DNA from: Duganella sp. Root336D2
Lineage (GTDB): Bacteria; Pseudomonadota; Gammaproteobacteria; Burkholderiales; Burkholderiaceae_D
Assembly (NCBI RefSeq): GCF_001425005.1
Contig: NZ_LMDB01000012.1
Location: 963,407-1,027,406 of the forward strand
DNA length: 64,000 nucleotides
Direction: 5' to 3'
Positions 16,945-26,298 of the stretch are shown here, piece after piece. Within the stretch, counting starts at the first letter, position 1. Every line of letters begins with the position of its first letter. Under the pieces are notes generated by a model, which was not told where the DNA came from, made no database searches, and worked only from the letters and a program-made list of their open reading frames with translations. The position numbers were made by a program, and so were the translations under genes.

Positions 16945-18346
16945 CGCGCACCAAGAGGCCGTGGCCGGCAACGCCTTGGTCCAGTTCAAGCGCGGCGTGG
17001 TGCAAGACCGCGATATCGCGCACGATTGCCAGCCCCAGGCCTGAGCCGCCCGGATTCGCCTGCATGGTGGAAGCGGCGCGGTAGAAGGGCGAAAACACGC
17101 GGTCGCGGTCTTCGGGCGGAATACCAGGGCCGCTGTCTTCGACCTCCAGCACCACATGCGCGTCGCCCGGCAGCACGCGCAGCACCACGCTGCCGCCGCG
17201 CGGCGTGTAGTGCAGGGCGTTGTCGACCAGGTTCGACACCAGCTCATGCAGCAGCAAAGCCTGGCCATTCACGCTGGCTTCGCCGTCGCCCTCCAGCGAA
17301 AGGTCGATGCCGCGGGTGACGGCGGATAGTGCCAGTTCCAGCGCGACCTGCTGCACCGTCTCGCGCAGCGGCACCGGCACCGGCTCGCGATTTTCGCTGT
17401 GCTCGATGCGCGCCAGCATCAGCAGGCGGTTTGCCAGGTGCACGGTGGAGTCGGTGGTGGCGGCCATGCTGGCCACCACATTGCGCAGCTCCGGCGAGGC
17501 GGAGGAATCGCGCGCCAATTCGCGCTGCGCCAGCTCGGCCTGGGTCTTCAGTACCGTCAGCGGCGTGCGCAACTGGTGCGATGCGTCGGCGATGAAGCGC
17601 CGCTGGCTGGCGATCAATCCCGCGATGCGGGTGGTCGAGGCATTCATGGCCTGCACCAGCGGCCGCACTTCCTTGTGCACCAGCGCAGGATCGAGGTCGG
17701 ACAGGTCGGATACATTGCGCGATTCCACCTCGTGCTTCAATTGCATCAATGGACGCAGCACCAGCTTGACCGCGAACCACACCAGCAAGCCGGCCAACAG
17801 CACCACGCTGGCCTGCCACGCAATGGTGTCGTACAGGATCTTCAGCGTCAGGCCTTTGCGGGCATCAAGCGTTTCGCCTACCTGGATCAGCGCGATGCCG
17901 CGCATATTGTCGTCATATACCGGCTGCAGCAGGGCAGCAATGCGGATCGGCTGGCCGTTGTAGTTGGCGTGGTAAAAGCGCACCAGGGCAGGGTAGTTCT
18001 CCGAGCGCGGCACATTGGCCGGTACTGCGGGCAGGTCGTCGTAACCGGAAACCGTCTCGCCCTTGATGCCGGTGACTTTGTAGTAGATGCGGCCCAGGGT
18101 GTCGGTCTCAAAGCTGTCCAGCGCAACGTAGGGCACGTCGACCACCACTTTCCCGCCTTCTACCGACACGCGCTCCGCCAGCGCGCGCGTGGAGGCCAGC
18201 AGCGAGCGGTCGTACGCCATGTCGGCCGCGTCCACCGCATTGTAGTAGACAGAGATGGTGTTGATGATTTCCAAGAGAACCAGCGGCAACAGCAGCCAGC
18301 GCAGCAACTGGCCGCGCAGGCTGCCCATGGCGAGCATGGCCTTCAT
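16907..18346 (-). CDS. tctE: sensor histidine kinase, TctE-like
   Basis: 479 residues. A first membrane helix (LLRWLLLPLVLLEIINTISV), a periplasmic sensor of the 2CSK-N/TctE type (about 40-175), and a second helix (ASVVLLAGLLVWFAVKLVL) lead to a HAMP-like stretch, phospho-His in FIADASHQLRTPLTVLKTQA and an HATPase (LVDNALHYTPRGG, DSGPGIPPEDRDRVF, GSGLGLAIVRD). TctDE systems control tricarboxylate uptake. The gene overlaps its regulator tctD by one base, and the transport genes follow on the other strand. Its 3' end overlaps the convergent NarX-type kinase by 38 bp. Confidence 0.85.
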   Translation of the reverse strand: MKAMLAMGSLRGQLLRWLLLPLVLLEIINTISVYYNAVDAADMAYDRSLLASTRALAERVSVEGGKVVVDVPYVALDSFETDTLGRIYYKVTGIKGETVSGYDDLPAVPANVPRSENYPALVRFYHANYNGQPIRIAALLQPVYDDNMRGIALIQVGETLDARKGLTLKILYDTIAWQASVVLLAGLLVWFAVKLVLRPLMQLKHEVESRNVSDLSDLDPALVHKEVRPLVQAMNASTTRIAGLIASQRRFIADASHQLRTPLTVLKTQAELAQRELARDSSASPELRNVVASMAATTDSTVHLANRLLMLARIEHSENREPVPVPLRETVQQVALELALSAVTRGIDLSLEGDGEASVNGQALLLHELVSNLVDNALHYTPRGGSVVLRVLPGDAHVVLEVEDSGPGIPPEDRDRVFSPFYRAASTMQANPGGSGLGLAIVRDIAVLHHAALELDQGVAGHGLLVRVRLPRATPPPAA

Positions 18347-19032
18347 CAGGCTTTCGCTTCGGCCGGCTGCAGCAGGTAGCCGATGCCGCGCAGGGTTGTG
18401 ATGGCCGCAGCGCCGGGCTCCTTGCGGTCAAGCTTCTTGCGCACCCGGTGGATATACAGCTCGATGGCGTCGAGGTTGGCGTCATCGGCCAGCGAGAACA
18501 CCTGGTCGAACAGTTTTTCCTTGGCGACCGGCTTGCCGCCCTTGGTGATCAGCGCTTCCAGCACGGCGTGTTCGCGCGGCGTGAGCTGCAGGTTCTCGCC
18601 GAAATAGGAAAACATGCGGCTGACAGTATCGAAGCGCAGCGCGCCGCATTCGTACACCAGCGATTCATTGCCCGCGCTGCGGCGCAGCAAAGCCTTCACG
18701 CGCGCTTCCAGTTCGGCCAGTTCGAAAGGTTTTGCGAGGTAATCGTCGGCGCCCAGGTTCAGGCCCTGCACGCGATCCTCCAGCCCGCCGCGCGCGGTCA
18801 GGATCAATACGGGCGTCTTGCCCCCGCGCGCGCGCAGGCGTTTCAGCACTTCCAGCCCGTCCATGCGGGGCAGGGTCAAATCGAGGATGACCAGGGCATA
18901 TTCCTGGGTCAGCAGCAGGGAGTCGGCGTCGGCGCCGTTGTCGGCGCATTCGACAGAAAGGTTGGCATCGCGCAGGGCTTTGGAAAGCCAGTGTTGTAAT
19001 TCGGTGTGGTCTTCCACTAACAATATTCGCAT
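18346..19032 (-). CDS. tctD: OmpR-family response regulator, TctD-like
   Basis: 228 residues. The receiver (MRILLVEDHTELQHWLSKAL, phospho-Asp in LVILDLTLPRMDG, Lys in YLAKPFELAE) is followed by an OmpR winged helix (LQLTPREHAVLEALITKGGK, ELYIHRVRKKLD, IRG-like TLRGIGYLL). It is first in the tctDE unit, divergent from a porin gene 100 bp away. In Burkholderiales TctD activates porin and Bug-type solute-binding genes, which is exactly the arrangement here, so it probably controls the porin-to-AbrB block. Confidence 0.88.
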   Translation of the reverse strand: MRILLVEDHTELQHWLSKALRDANLSVECADNGADADSLLLTQEYALVILDLTLPRMDGLEVLKRLRARGGKTPVLILTARGGLEDRVQGLNLGADDYLAKPFELAELEARVKALLRRSAGNESLVYECGALRFDTVSRMFSYFGENLQLTPREHAVLEALITKGGKPVAKEKLFDQVFSLADDANLDAIELYIHRVRKKLDRKEPGAAAITTLRGIGYLLQPAEAKA

Positions 19033-19068
19033 GGCATTTGCCTGAAAGGCGTTTGAAAGGTTGGCGAT

Positions 19069-19117
19069 TTTATAGTTGAACCGTGCCAGAGCGAGGCATG
19101 ACTGAAATAACTATAAA
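19069..19117. promoter_or_regulatory. inverted repeat in the tctD-porin intergenic region
   Basis: TTTATAGTT (19069-19077) and AACTATAAA (19109-19117) are perfect 9-bp inverted copies 31 bp apart, filling the space before the porin ribosome site (AGGAGA at 19120-19125). It could be a pair of regulator half-sites or an mRNA leader hairpin. A TctD operator is plausible but only inferred from position. Confidence 0.35.
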
Positions 19118-19132
19118 CCCAGGAGACTGATT

Positions 19133-20206
19133 GTGAAAAGAACTTCGATGGCAGCGGCCGTCGCGATGATGTTTGCCGCCTATACTTCCGCCCACGCCCA
19201 ATCCAATGTGCAGGTGTACGGCCTGCTGGACATGGGGGTCGACATTTCCAACAATGCCCAGGCGGGCGGCGGCAGCGTAACCCACGTCAGCTCCGGCGGC
19301 ATGAATACTTCGCGTTGGGGTATCAAAGGCAGTGAGGACCTGGGCGGCGGCCTGAAAGCCGTGTTCCAGCTCGAAAGCGGCATCCTGATGGATACCGGCG
19401 CGCAGGATGGCAACCTGTTCAAGCGCCAGGCCAACGTCGGCCTGGAAGGCAACTGGGGCCGCGTGATCCTGGGCCGTTCCTTCACCAGCGTGTACGACAC
19501 CGTTATCCGCTTCGACCCGATGGGCTTTGCGCCTTACTACTCCTGGGCGACCGGCGGCAGCGCCACGTTGCCAAGCAAGTACGGCATGACCACCGGTTTC
19601 GATAACCTGATCAAATACTCCGGCAAGACCGGCGACTGGAACTATGGCTTCAGCTACGGCATGGGCGAGCAGCAGGGCGCAGGCGCCAGCTCGGCTGACA
19701 GCGCCAAGTACGCCGGCGCGGTCAGCTACCAGTCCGAGTCGCTGGGCGCCATGTTCACCGCGGAGCGCATCAACGGTAACAATGTGGTCGCCACCGGCAA
19801 CCGTGACGAGACCACCGCATACCACCTGGGCGGCTATTACGCCACCGGCGATTTCAAATTCTGGCTCGGCGGCCGTACCTACAAGCTGGTGGCGGGCAAG
19901 GCCGCTACGGCTGATGTAAAAGGCAACACCTTGTGGGCTGGCGTGGCATACAAACCGCAGCCAAACGTCACCATCACGGGCGCCGTGTACCACATCGACC
20001 AGCGCAACCTGGCCGCCGGCAAGGACGCCGATCCGACCATGTATGTGCTGCGCTATCGCTACGCCGCATCCAAGCGCACCGACCTGTATGCGACTGTCGG
20101 TTACACCAAGGGCAAGCATGACCAGCTGGTTGGCCTGTCGCGCGACGATGCAGCCTTCGGCGACAGCCAGCACGGTGTAATGGTTGGCATCCAGCACCGC
20201 TTCTGA
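19133..20206 (+). CDS. general porin (Gram-negative, OmpC/DcuP-type)
   Basis: 357 residues from a GTG start (19133), with AGGAGA 7-8 bases upstream. The signal peptide KRTSMAAAVAMMFAAYTSAH-AQ is followed by QVYGLLDMGVDISNNAQ, the usual first strand of betaproteobacterial trimeric porins. Later landmarks are SRWGIKGSEDLGGGLKAVFQ, FKRQANVGLEGNWGRVILGR, alternating amphipathic strands, and the terminal Phe of GVMVGIQHRF needed for outer-membrane assembly. It lets small solutes into the periplasm. It heads a same-strand run of transport genes and is probably activated by TctD. Confidence 0.9.
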   Translation: MKRTSMAAAVAMMFAAYTSAHAQSNVQVYGLLDMGVDISNNAQAGGGSVTHVSSGGMNTSRWGIKGSEDLGGGLKAVFQLESGILMDTGAQDGNLFKRQANVGLEGNWGRVILGRSFTSVYDTVIRFDPMGFAPYYSWATGGSATLPSKYGMTTGFDNLIKYSGKTGDWNYGFSYGMGEQQGAGASSADSAKYAGAVSYQSESLGAMFTAERINGNNVVATGNRDETTAYHLGGYYATGDFKFWLGGRTYKLVAGKAATADVKGNTLWAGVAYKPQPNVTITGAVYHIDQRNLAAGKDADPTMYVLRYRYAASKRTDLYATVGYTKGKHDQLVGLSRDDAAFGDSQHGVMVGIQHRF

Positions 20207-20219
20207 TAATAATGAAGCC

Positions 20220-21164
20220 ATGAAGATCCTGCTCTCCATCTTCGCTTCTGTCCTGCTGCTTGCAGGTCAGGTGCACGCAGCTGAATGCATCGTGCCGTCC
20301 AAGCCGGGCGGTGCGATGGACCTGACGTGCAAGCTGGCCCAGAAGGGCCTGGCGACGATGGCGGGCGGGCAGCCGATGAAGCTGGTGTATCGCCCGGGCG
20401 GGATCGGCGCCGTGGCATGGCACTCGCTGGTTTCGCAGCGCCGCGCCGAACCGAACACCCTGGTGGCTTTTTCCGGCGGTTCGCTGCTGAACCTCGCGCA
20501 AGGCAAATTCGGCAAGGCCAAGGCGGACGATGTGCGCTGGGTTGCGGCGCTGGGGGCGGACTACGGCATGATCGCGGTGCGCTCCGATTCGCCGTTCAAG
20601 TCGCTGGCCGACCTGGTGGCGGCGCTCAAGCGCGATCCGTCGAAGGTGCTGATCGGCGTCAGCGGCACGATCGGCAGCCAGGACTGGCTGAAGGTGGCCC
20701 TGCTGGTACGCCAGGCCGGCCTGGACCCGAAAGTGCTGCGTTTCGTGGCGCTGGAGGGCGGCGGCGAGTCGTTTACTGCGATGCAGGCGAACTACGTGCA
20801 GGTAGTGTCGGGCGATGCTTCCGAAGCCAACCTGGCCGGCAGCACGATCCGCGTGTTGGCCGTGATGTCGGAAGAGCGCTTGCCGGGAAAACTGGCTGCG
20901 GTGCCGACGGCGCGCGAGCAGGGCTACGACATTGTCTGGCCGGTGATTCGCGGGGTCTGGATGGGCCCCCAGGTGGCAGATGCCGATTACCAGCAGTGGG
21001 TGAAAACCTTCGAGCACCTCATGGCGACGCCGGAATTCGCGAAACTGCGAACGGAAGCGGGACTATATCCCTTCAGCCTGACAGGACAGGCGCTCAACGA
21101 GTATGTGCATAAAGCCGTGGACGATTACGGCAAACGCGCCAGCCATCTGGGCCTGGTGCGCTAA
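20220..21164 (+). CDS. Bug/TctC-family periplasmic solute-binding protein
   Basis: 314 residues. The signal peptide MKILLSIFASVLLLAGQVHA-AE precedes the Bug fold: ECIVPSKPGGAMDLTCKLAQ, MKLVYRPGGIGAVAWHSLVS, and later MSEERLPGKLAAVPTAREQG. Bug proteins bind carboxylates such as citrate or other organic acids. The usual membrane partners TctA and TctB are absent here; instead an ABC transporter follows 29 bp later. It may be an extracytoplasmic sensor for TctDE, a role described for some Bug proteins, or use transporters elsewhere. Confidence 0.85.
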   Translation: MKILLSIFASVLLLAGQVHAAECIVPSKPGGAMDLTCKLAQKGLATMAGGQPMKLVYRPGGIGAVAWHSLVSQRRAEPNTLVAFSGGSLLNLAQGKFGKAKADDVRWVAALGADYGMIAVRSDSPFKSLADLVAALKRDPSKVLIGVSGTIGSQDWLKVALLVRQAGLDPKVLRFVALEGGGESFTAMQANYVQVVSGDASEANLAGSTIRVLAVMSEERLPGKLAAVPTAREQGYDIVWPVIRGVWMGPQVADADYQQWVKTFEHLMATPEFAKLRTEAGLYPFSLTGQALNEYVHKAVDDYGKRASHLGLVR

Positions 21165-21193
21165 ACATTCCTCAAAAATTCTAGGAGACACAA

Positions 21194-22276
21194 ATGATCA
21201 AGACGACCCTGGTGGCCGCCGCGGGCCTGTTCGCGTGCACCGCTTTCGCACAATCGCCTGCAGGCTATCCTGCCGACTACCAGAAAGTGATCGATGCGGC
21301 GAAAAAAGAGGGCAAGCTGGTGGTGTACGGCGCCACTGACAGCAAGGCTGCGCAGCCGCTGATCCGCGACTTCAACGCGCTGTACCCCGGCATTACCGTC
21401 GAATACAACGATATGAATTCGACCGAGGTGTACAACCGCTTCATCTCCGAGATGGCAGCCGGCGGCAATACCGCCGACGTGATGTGGTCGTCCGCCATGG
21501 ACCTGCAGATGCGCCTGGCCTCCGACGGCTACGCACTGAAATACAAATCGGTGGAAGCGTCGAAGATCCCTGGCTGGGCGGTGTGGGACGACCAGGCATA
21601 TGGCACCACGTTCGAGCCGGCAGCCATCGTCTACAACAAGCGCCTGGTCGATGCCAAGGAAGTGCCGCAGACCCACGCCGACTTCGTGAAACTGATCCAG
21701 CAGCCGAAGTTCAAGGACAAGGTCACCACCTACGACATCGAAAAATCCGGCGTCGGCTTCATGTTCATGAGCCAGGATGCCAAGGAATACCCGAAGTTCC
21801 TGGAGCTGGAAAACGCCTTCGGTGAAGCGAAAGTGCGCGTGCAGTCTTCCACCGGCACCATGATGGAGCGTATCTCCTCCGGCGAAAACCTGATCGGCTA
21901 CAACGTGCTGGGTTCCTACGCCCTGGTGCGCGCCAAGACCGACCCATCGATCGGCGTGCAACTGCCGAAGGACTACACCCTGGTGATGTCGCGCGTGATC
22001 TTCATCAACAAAGGTGCAAAGAATGTCAACGCCGCCAAGCTGTGGCTGGACTATACCCTGTCGCACCGCGGCCAGACCATCATCGCCAACGAATCCAAGC
22101 TGTTCGCGATCCGCGCCGACGTGAGCGGCGAAACCACTTCGTCCGACCTGGTCAAGCAGATCGGCCAGGACAAGATCAAGCCAGTGCCGGTGCACCCGAT
22201 CCTGCTGCAGTTCCTGGGGCCGCAGAAACGCATGGCCTTCCTGAAGCAGTGGAAAGAAACCGCCGGCAAGAAATAA
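21194..22276 (+). CDS. ABC transporter substrate-binding protein, iron(III)/organophosphonate type
   Basis: 360 residues. The signal peptide MIKTTLVAAAGLFACTAFAQ precedes a class-II binding protein: YQKVIDAAKKEGKLVVYGAT, ITVEYNDMNSTEVYNRFISE, NTADVMWSSAMDLQMRL, NLIGYNVLGSYALV. These resemble FbpA/AfuA/PhnS-type proteins. The Tyr pair used for Fe(III) in FbpA is not clearly conserved by eye, so the ligand could be an iron chelate, a phosphonate or another anion. AGGAGA precedes the ATG. It is first of a binding protein-permease-ATPase set with short gaps (10 bp each). Confidence 0.85.
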   Translation: MIKTTLVAAAGLFACTAFAQSPAGYPADYQKVIDAAKKEGKLVVYGATDSKAAQPLIRDFNALYPGITVEYNDMNSTEVYNRFISEMAAGGNTADVMWSSAMDLQMRLASDGYALKYKSVEASKIPGWAVWDDQAYGTTFEPAAIVYNKRLVDAKEVPQTHADFVKLIQQPKFKDKVTTYDIEKSGVGFMFMSQDAKEYPKFLELENAFGEAKVRVQSSTGTMMERISSGENLIGYNVLGSYALVRAKTDPSIGVQLPKDYTLVMSRVIFINKGAKNVNAAKLWLDYTLSHRGQTIIANESKLFAIRADVSGETTSSDLVKQIGQDKIKPVPVHPILLQFLGPQKRMAFLKQWKETAGKK

Positions 22277-22286
22277 GGAGCTGTCA

Positions 22287-24062
22287 ATGACCACCGCGAC
22301 TTTGCAGGGAACGGGGCGCGCCAGCATCAATTGGCCGCGCTGGATCGTGGCAGTGCTGACCTGCACCGCCATCTTCCTGCCGCTGTTCCTGATCTTTTAC
22401 CAGAGTTTCCTGTCGGCGCCGTTCTTCATGCCCGGCAAGGAAGTAGGGTTGGACGCCTTCCGCTTCATCTTCGATGACCCGGATTTTGCAGTGGCATTCA
22501 AGAACGGCCTGCTGCTGGCGGCCGGCCTGGCCGCCATCGCCGTGCCTTTGGGCGGCATGCTGGCTTTCCTGATGGTGCGTACCGACCTGCCGGGTCGCGG
22601 CTGGATTTCCCCGCTGCTGCTGGTGCCGATCTTCGTGTCGCCAATGGTGATGGGTTTCGGCTATGTGGTGTCGATGGGCCCTGTGGGCTTTTACTCGACC
22701 TGGGTGAAAGACCTGATCGGCTTCATCCCGTGGAATGTGTATTCCTTCACCAGCATCGTGATCATCGCCGGCCTGACCCACGTGCCGCACGTCTACCTGT
22801 ACGCTTCGTCGGCGCTGAAGAGCCTCGGCTCGGACGTGGAAGAAGCGGCCCGCGTGGCCGGCGCCTCGCCGCTGCAGGTGATGTTCAACGTGTCGCTGCC
22901 GATGATCATGCCGGCGCTGGCCTATGCCGGCGTGCTGGTGTTCTTCCTCGGCTTCGAGGTGTTCGGGCTGGTGCTGGTGCTGGGCGATCCGGAAGGCCAC
23001 CTGGTACTGCCGACCTACCTGTATAAGCTGACCAACAAGCTGGGTACCCCGTCCTACCACCTGATGGCGGCAGTGGCGGTGTGCCTGGTGGCGGTGACCA
23101 TGCCGCTGGTGATGATCCAGCGCTGGCTGCTGAAATCGGCCAATAAATACGTGTCGATCAAAGGCAAGGGCGCGCGCAGCAAGGCGCTGCCGCTGGGCCG
23201 CTGGAAATGGCTGGCGTTTGCCGTGCTGGGCGCCTGGCTGCTGGTCACCATTGTGATGCCGCTGTCCGGCATAGCGCTGCGCTCCTTCGTGCAGTACTGG
23301 GGCGAGGGCGTAAAGCTGGCCGACGTCCTGACGCTGCAGCACTTCCGCGACATCTTCGAACAGCATGCGCTGATCCGCGGCATTATCAACACGGTGCTGA
23401 TCGGCGTGATCGGCGGCGGCCTGGCGGTCTTCTGCTATAGCTTTATTGCGCTGGCCATGCACCGCAAACCTGACCTGCTGACCCGCGTGCTCGATTACAG
23501 CGTGCTGGTGCCGCGTGCGGTGCCAGGCCTGCTGGCTGGCCTGGCTTTCCTGTGGGTGTTCCTGTTCGTCCCCAGCTGGCTCGATGGCATGCTTAAAGGC
23601 TCCGACAACGGCCTGGCGGTGTGGCTGGTGGAAAACGCGATCCCTGCGCTGCGCAGCCTGCGCACCACCATCTTCGCGGTGTGGCTGGCGTATTCCGTGG
23701 TGTGGATGGCTTACGGCATGCGCCTGATTTCCACCGCTCTGCTGCAGGTTGGCCCTGAGCTGGAGGAAGCGGCACGCGCGGTTGGCGCCCGCCGCGGCCA
23801 GGTAACCCGCGACGTGACCCTGCCGCTGATCAAATACGGCTTGCTGGGCGCGTGGCTGATGATTTTCCTGATCTTCGAGCGTGAATATTCGACAGGCGTG
23901 TACCTGCTGTCGCCGGGTACCGAAGTGATTGGCGCGCTGATCGTGTCGCTGTGGGCGGGTGGTTCGACCGACCTGGTGGCGGCACTGTCCTTTATCAATA
24001 TCACCCTGGTCGGCATCGGCCTGGGCATAGCGCTGCGCTTCGGCGTCAAGCTGCATAACTGA
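22287..24062 (+). CDS. ABC transporter permease, fused two-domain FbpB/AfuB type
   Basis: 591 residues with about twelve membrane helices in two homologous halves, each with a binding-protein-dependent permease EAA loop: DVEEAARVAGASPLQVMFNV (first half) and ELEEAARAVGARRGQVTRDV (second half). A hydrophilic linker lies around residues 285-305. Such fused permeases form the whole pore of iron(III)-type importers. It begins 10 bp after the binding-protein stop with AAGGAG as ribosome site, so the genes are co-translated from one mRNA. Confidence 0.9.
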   Translation: MTTATLQGTGRASINWPRWIVAVLTCTAIFLPLFLIFYQSFLSAPFFMPGKEVGLDAFRFIFDDPDFAVAFKNGLLLAAGLAAIAVPLGGMLAFLMVRTDLPGRGWISPLLLVPIFVSPMVMGFGYVVSMGPVGFYSTWVKDLIGFIPWNVYSFTSIVIIAGLTHVPHVYLYASSALKSLGSDVEEAARVAGASPLQVMFNVSLPMIMPALAYAGVLVFFLGFEVFGLVLVLGDPEGHLVLPTYLYKLTNKLGTPSYHLMAAVAVCLVAVTMPLVMIQRWLLKSANKYVSIKGKGARSKALPLGRWKWLAFAVLGAWLLVTIVMPLSGIALRSFVQYWGEGVKLADVLTLQHFRDIFEQHALIRGIINTVLIGVIGGGLAVFCYSFIALAMHRKPDLLTRVLDYSVLVPRAVPGLLAGLAFLWVFLFVPSWLDGMLKGSDNGLAVWLVENAIPALRSLRTTIFAVWLAYSVVWMAYGMRLISTALLQVGPELEEAARAVGARRGQVTRDVTLPLIKYGLLGAWLMIFLIFEREYSTGVYLLSPGTEVIGALIVSLWAGGSTDLVAALSFINITLVGIGLGIALRFGVKLHN

Positions 24063-24072
24063 GACCACGATC

Positions 24073-25152
24073 ATGAAACGAGACCTCAAAATGAATGAAC
24101 TGTCCGTCGAAGACCTGCACCTGGACTACGGCACCGGCGCCCACGCCAACCCTATCCTGAAGGGCGTGTCGATGCACCTGCAGAAGGGCGAAGTGGTGGC
24201 GCTGCTGGGCCCTTCGGGCAGCGGCAAGACCACGCTGCTGCGCGCCGTGGCCGGCCTGGAGAGCCCACGCCAGGGTTCGATCGACATCGGCGAGCGCCGC
24301 GTATTCGATGGCAGCAAGGGTTTTGAAATGCCGGCCGAACAGCGCAACCTGGGCCTGGTGTTCCAGTCCTATGCACTGTGGCCGCACAAAACCGTGGCGG
24401 AGAACGTGGCCTACGGCCTGAAGCTGCGCAAGATGAACAAGGAAGAAATCGGCCGCCGCGTGGGCGAGGTGCTGAAACAGCTTGGCCTGGGCCACCTGGG
24501 CGAGCGCTTCCCGCACCAGTTGTCGGGCGGCCAGCAGCAGCGCGTGGCGATTGCCCGGGCGCTGGTGTACAACCCGCCGGTGATCCTGCTGGACGAGCCG
24601 CTGTCGAACCTGGACGCGAAGCTGCGCGAAGAGGCGCGAGCGTTCCTGCGCGAGTTGATCGTGCGCCTGGGCCTGTCGGCGCTGATGGTGACCCACGACC
24701 AGGGCGAGGCGATGGCGATCTCCGACCGCATCCTGCTGCTCAATAACGGCAAGATCGAGCAACAGGGCACGCCGCAGTCGATGTACGAAACACCTGAGAC
24801 CTTGTTCACGGCCGAATTCATGGGCAGCAACAACCGCCTGCCGGGCACCCTGCTGTCGCGCGAAGGCGACAAGGTAGTGATCGATGTTGCAGGCAGCAAG
24901 CTGCAGGCAACGGCACGTGGCAAAGGCGGCGATTCGATTGCCCCGCTGATCCGCGTCGAAGAGGTGCGTGTGAACACCTCCCAGGTTGAAAATTCGCTGC
25001 AGCTTGCTTTGATCACCTGCATGTACCTGGGCGACCGTTGGGAATGCCTGTTCAAACGCGGCGATATCAGCGTGCGCGCCCATTCCAAGTACCGTCTGCA
25101 GGATGGCCAGTACTGGCTGCAACTGCCGGCCGACAAGCTGTGGGTCTTCTGA
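24073..25152 (+). CDS. ABC transporter ATP-binding protein with TOBE-like tail
   Basis: 359 residues. Walker A LLGPSGSGKTTLLRAVAGLE, Q-loop VFQSYALWPHKTVAENVAYG, signature QLSGGQQQRVAIARALV, Walker B VILLDEPLSNLDAKL and the His-loop MVTHDQGEAMAI are all intact. The last 110 residues form a TOBE-type regulatory tail. It drives the preceding permease. The ATG at 24073 is given; a second in-frame ATG at 24091 (MNELSVEDLHLDYG) is equally plausible because neither has a clear ribosome site. Its end overlaps the next reading frame. Confidence 0.9.
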   Translation: MKRDLKMNELSVEDLHLDYGTGAHANPILKGVSMHLQKGEVVALLGPSGSGKTTLLRAVAGLESPRQGSIDIGERRVFDGSKGFEMPAEQRNLGLVFQSYALWPHKTVAENVAYGLKLRKMNKEEIGRRVGEVLKQLGLGHLGERFPHQLSGGQQQRVAIARALVYNPPVILLDEPLSNLDAKLREEARAFLRELIVRLGLSALMVTHDQGEAMAISDRILLLNNGKIEQQGTPQSMYETPETLFTAEFMGSNNRLPGTLLSREGDKVVIDVAGSKLQATARGKGGDSIAPLIRVEEVRVNTSQVENSLQLALITCMYLGDRWECLFKRGDISVRAHSKYRLQDGQYWLQLPADKLWVF

Positions 25153-26192
25153 CCCGACACCGTTGCTTCCTCCAAGCTTTGGCGGCCGGCTTGCTGGCCG
25201 CTTTTTTTTGCAGGTGGCTTGATACTCCGCTGCCCTGGCTGATTGGGCCGCTGTTCGCCAGTGCTGCGCTGCGCATCGCGGGTGTTGACCTGTGCTGCCC
25301 GGTCGCGGCACGCGCGGCAGGGCAGTGGGCGATCGGAACCGTGCTTGGACTGTACTTTACGCCCGCGGTGCTGGCGGTGGTGGCTGCGCGTGCCGGCTAT
25401 ATCGCGGGGGCGGTGGCGTTTGCGCTGGCGCTGGGGTGCTTGTGCGCCTGGCTGCTCAAGCGGCTGGCCGATGTCAGCGCCGCTACAGCATTCTTCTCGA
25501 TGGCGCTGGGCGGTGCCTCCGAGATGGCAGTGCAGGGCGAGCGCCACGGTGCGGCAGCGCAGCACGTGGCGGCGGCGCAGGGCGTGCGGCTGATGTTCGT
25601 GGTCAGCTTCCTGCCGTTTGTGCTGCGCTATTGGAGCGGGCATGGCATGCCGCCATTGCCTGCGGTTGCCGCCGCGGCACCTTTGGCATCGCCCGCGGCA
25701 CTGGGCGCCTTCGGCCTGCTCGCTGCGGCCACTTGCGCGGCGGGCTGGCTAATGTGGAAGCGCGGCGTGCCGAACGCCTGGGTGCTCGGCCCCTTGTTCG
25801 GCGCCGGGCTGCTGGCCGCGGCGCAAGTGCCGGTCGGCGGCGTGCCTGAATGGATGGTGCGCAGCGGCCAGCTTTGCATCGGACTTTCGCTCGGTACCCG
25901 CTTCACGCCCGGCTTCCTGCATACCGCGCCGCGCTTCATGGCAGCAGTGGCCGCCTGCACCGCGACCGCGCTGGGCTTGGCCGCGCTTTTCGGGCTGCTG
26001 CTTGCGAAGATCGGCAACCTGCACCCCGCCACGGCCTTGCTGGCGACTTCTCCCGGCGGAATCGCGGAAATGGCCCTGACCGCACGCGCGCTGTACGTCG
26101 AAGTGCCTGTGGTCACGGCTTTCCATGTGTGCCGGATGGTGGTGCTGGTCCTGGCGGTCGGTCCGGCATTTCGGCGCCTGCTACGCATGTGA
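25140..26192 (+). CDS. AbrB-family membrane protein (putative ammonia monooxygenase/transport regulator family)
   Basis: About 350 residues and 9-10 membrane helices in two repeats of the AbrB membrane domain: DTPLPWLIGPLFASAALRIA in the first half and GVPNAWVLGPLFGAGLLAAA in the second, each followed by a glycine-rich TFFSMALGG- or ATSPGGIAEMAL-type motif. No ATG lies at the 5' end; the GTG at 25140 overlaps the ATPase gene by 13 bp, and a TTG at 25179 is an alternative. The family function is unsettled. Position suggests a role in the same transport system. A run of eight Ts (25201-25208) lies early in the reading frame. Confidence 0.75.
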   Translation: MGLLTRHRCFLQALAAGLLAAFFCRWLDTPLPWLIGPLFASAALRIAGVDLCCPVAARAAGQWAIGTVLGLYFTPAVLAVVAARAGYIAGAVAFALALGCLCAWLLKRLADVSAATAFFSMALGGASEMAVQGERHGAAAQHVAAAQGVRLMFVVSFLPFVLRYWSGHGMPPLPAVAAAAPLASPAALGAFGLLAAATCAAGWLMWKRGVPNAWVLGPLFGAGLLAAAQVPVGGVPEWMVRSGQLCIGLSLGTRFTPGFLHTAPRFMAAVAACTATALGLAALFGLLLAKIGNLHPATALLATSPGGIAEMALTARALYVEVPVVTAFHVCRMVVLVLAVGPAFRRLLRM

Positions 26193-26298
26193 TGCAGTTG
26201 TCGCAAAGTATTAAAATGCGATACTTTGGCGCGCCGGGTTGAGAGCTTGCGCAATGTGCTGTATGTTGTCGATATTTTCACTATTCCCGTGCCGCAAC

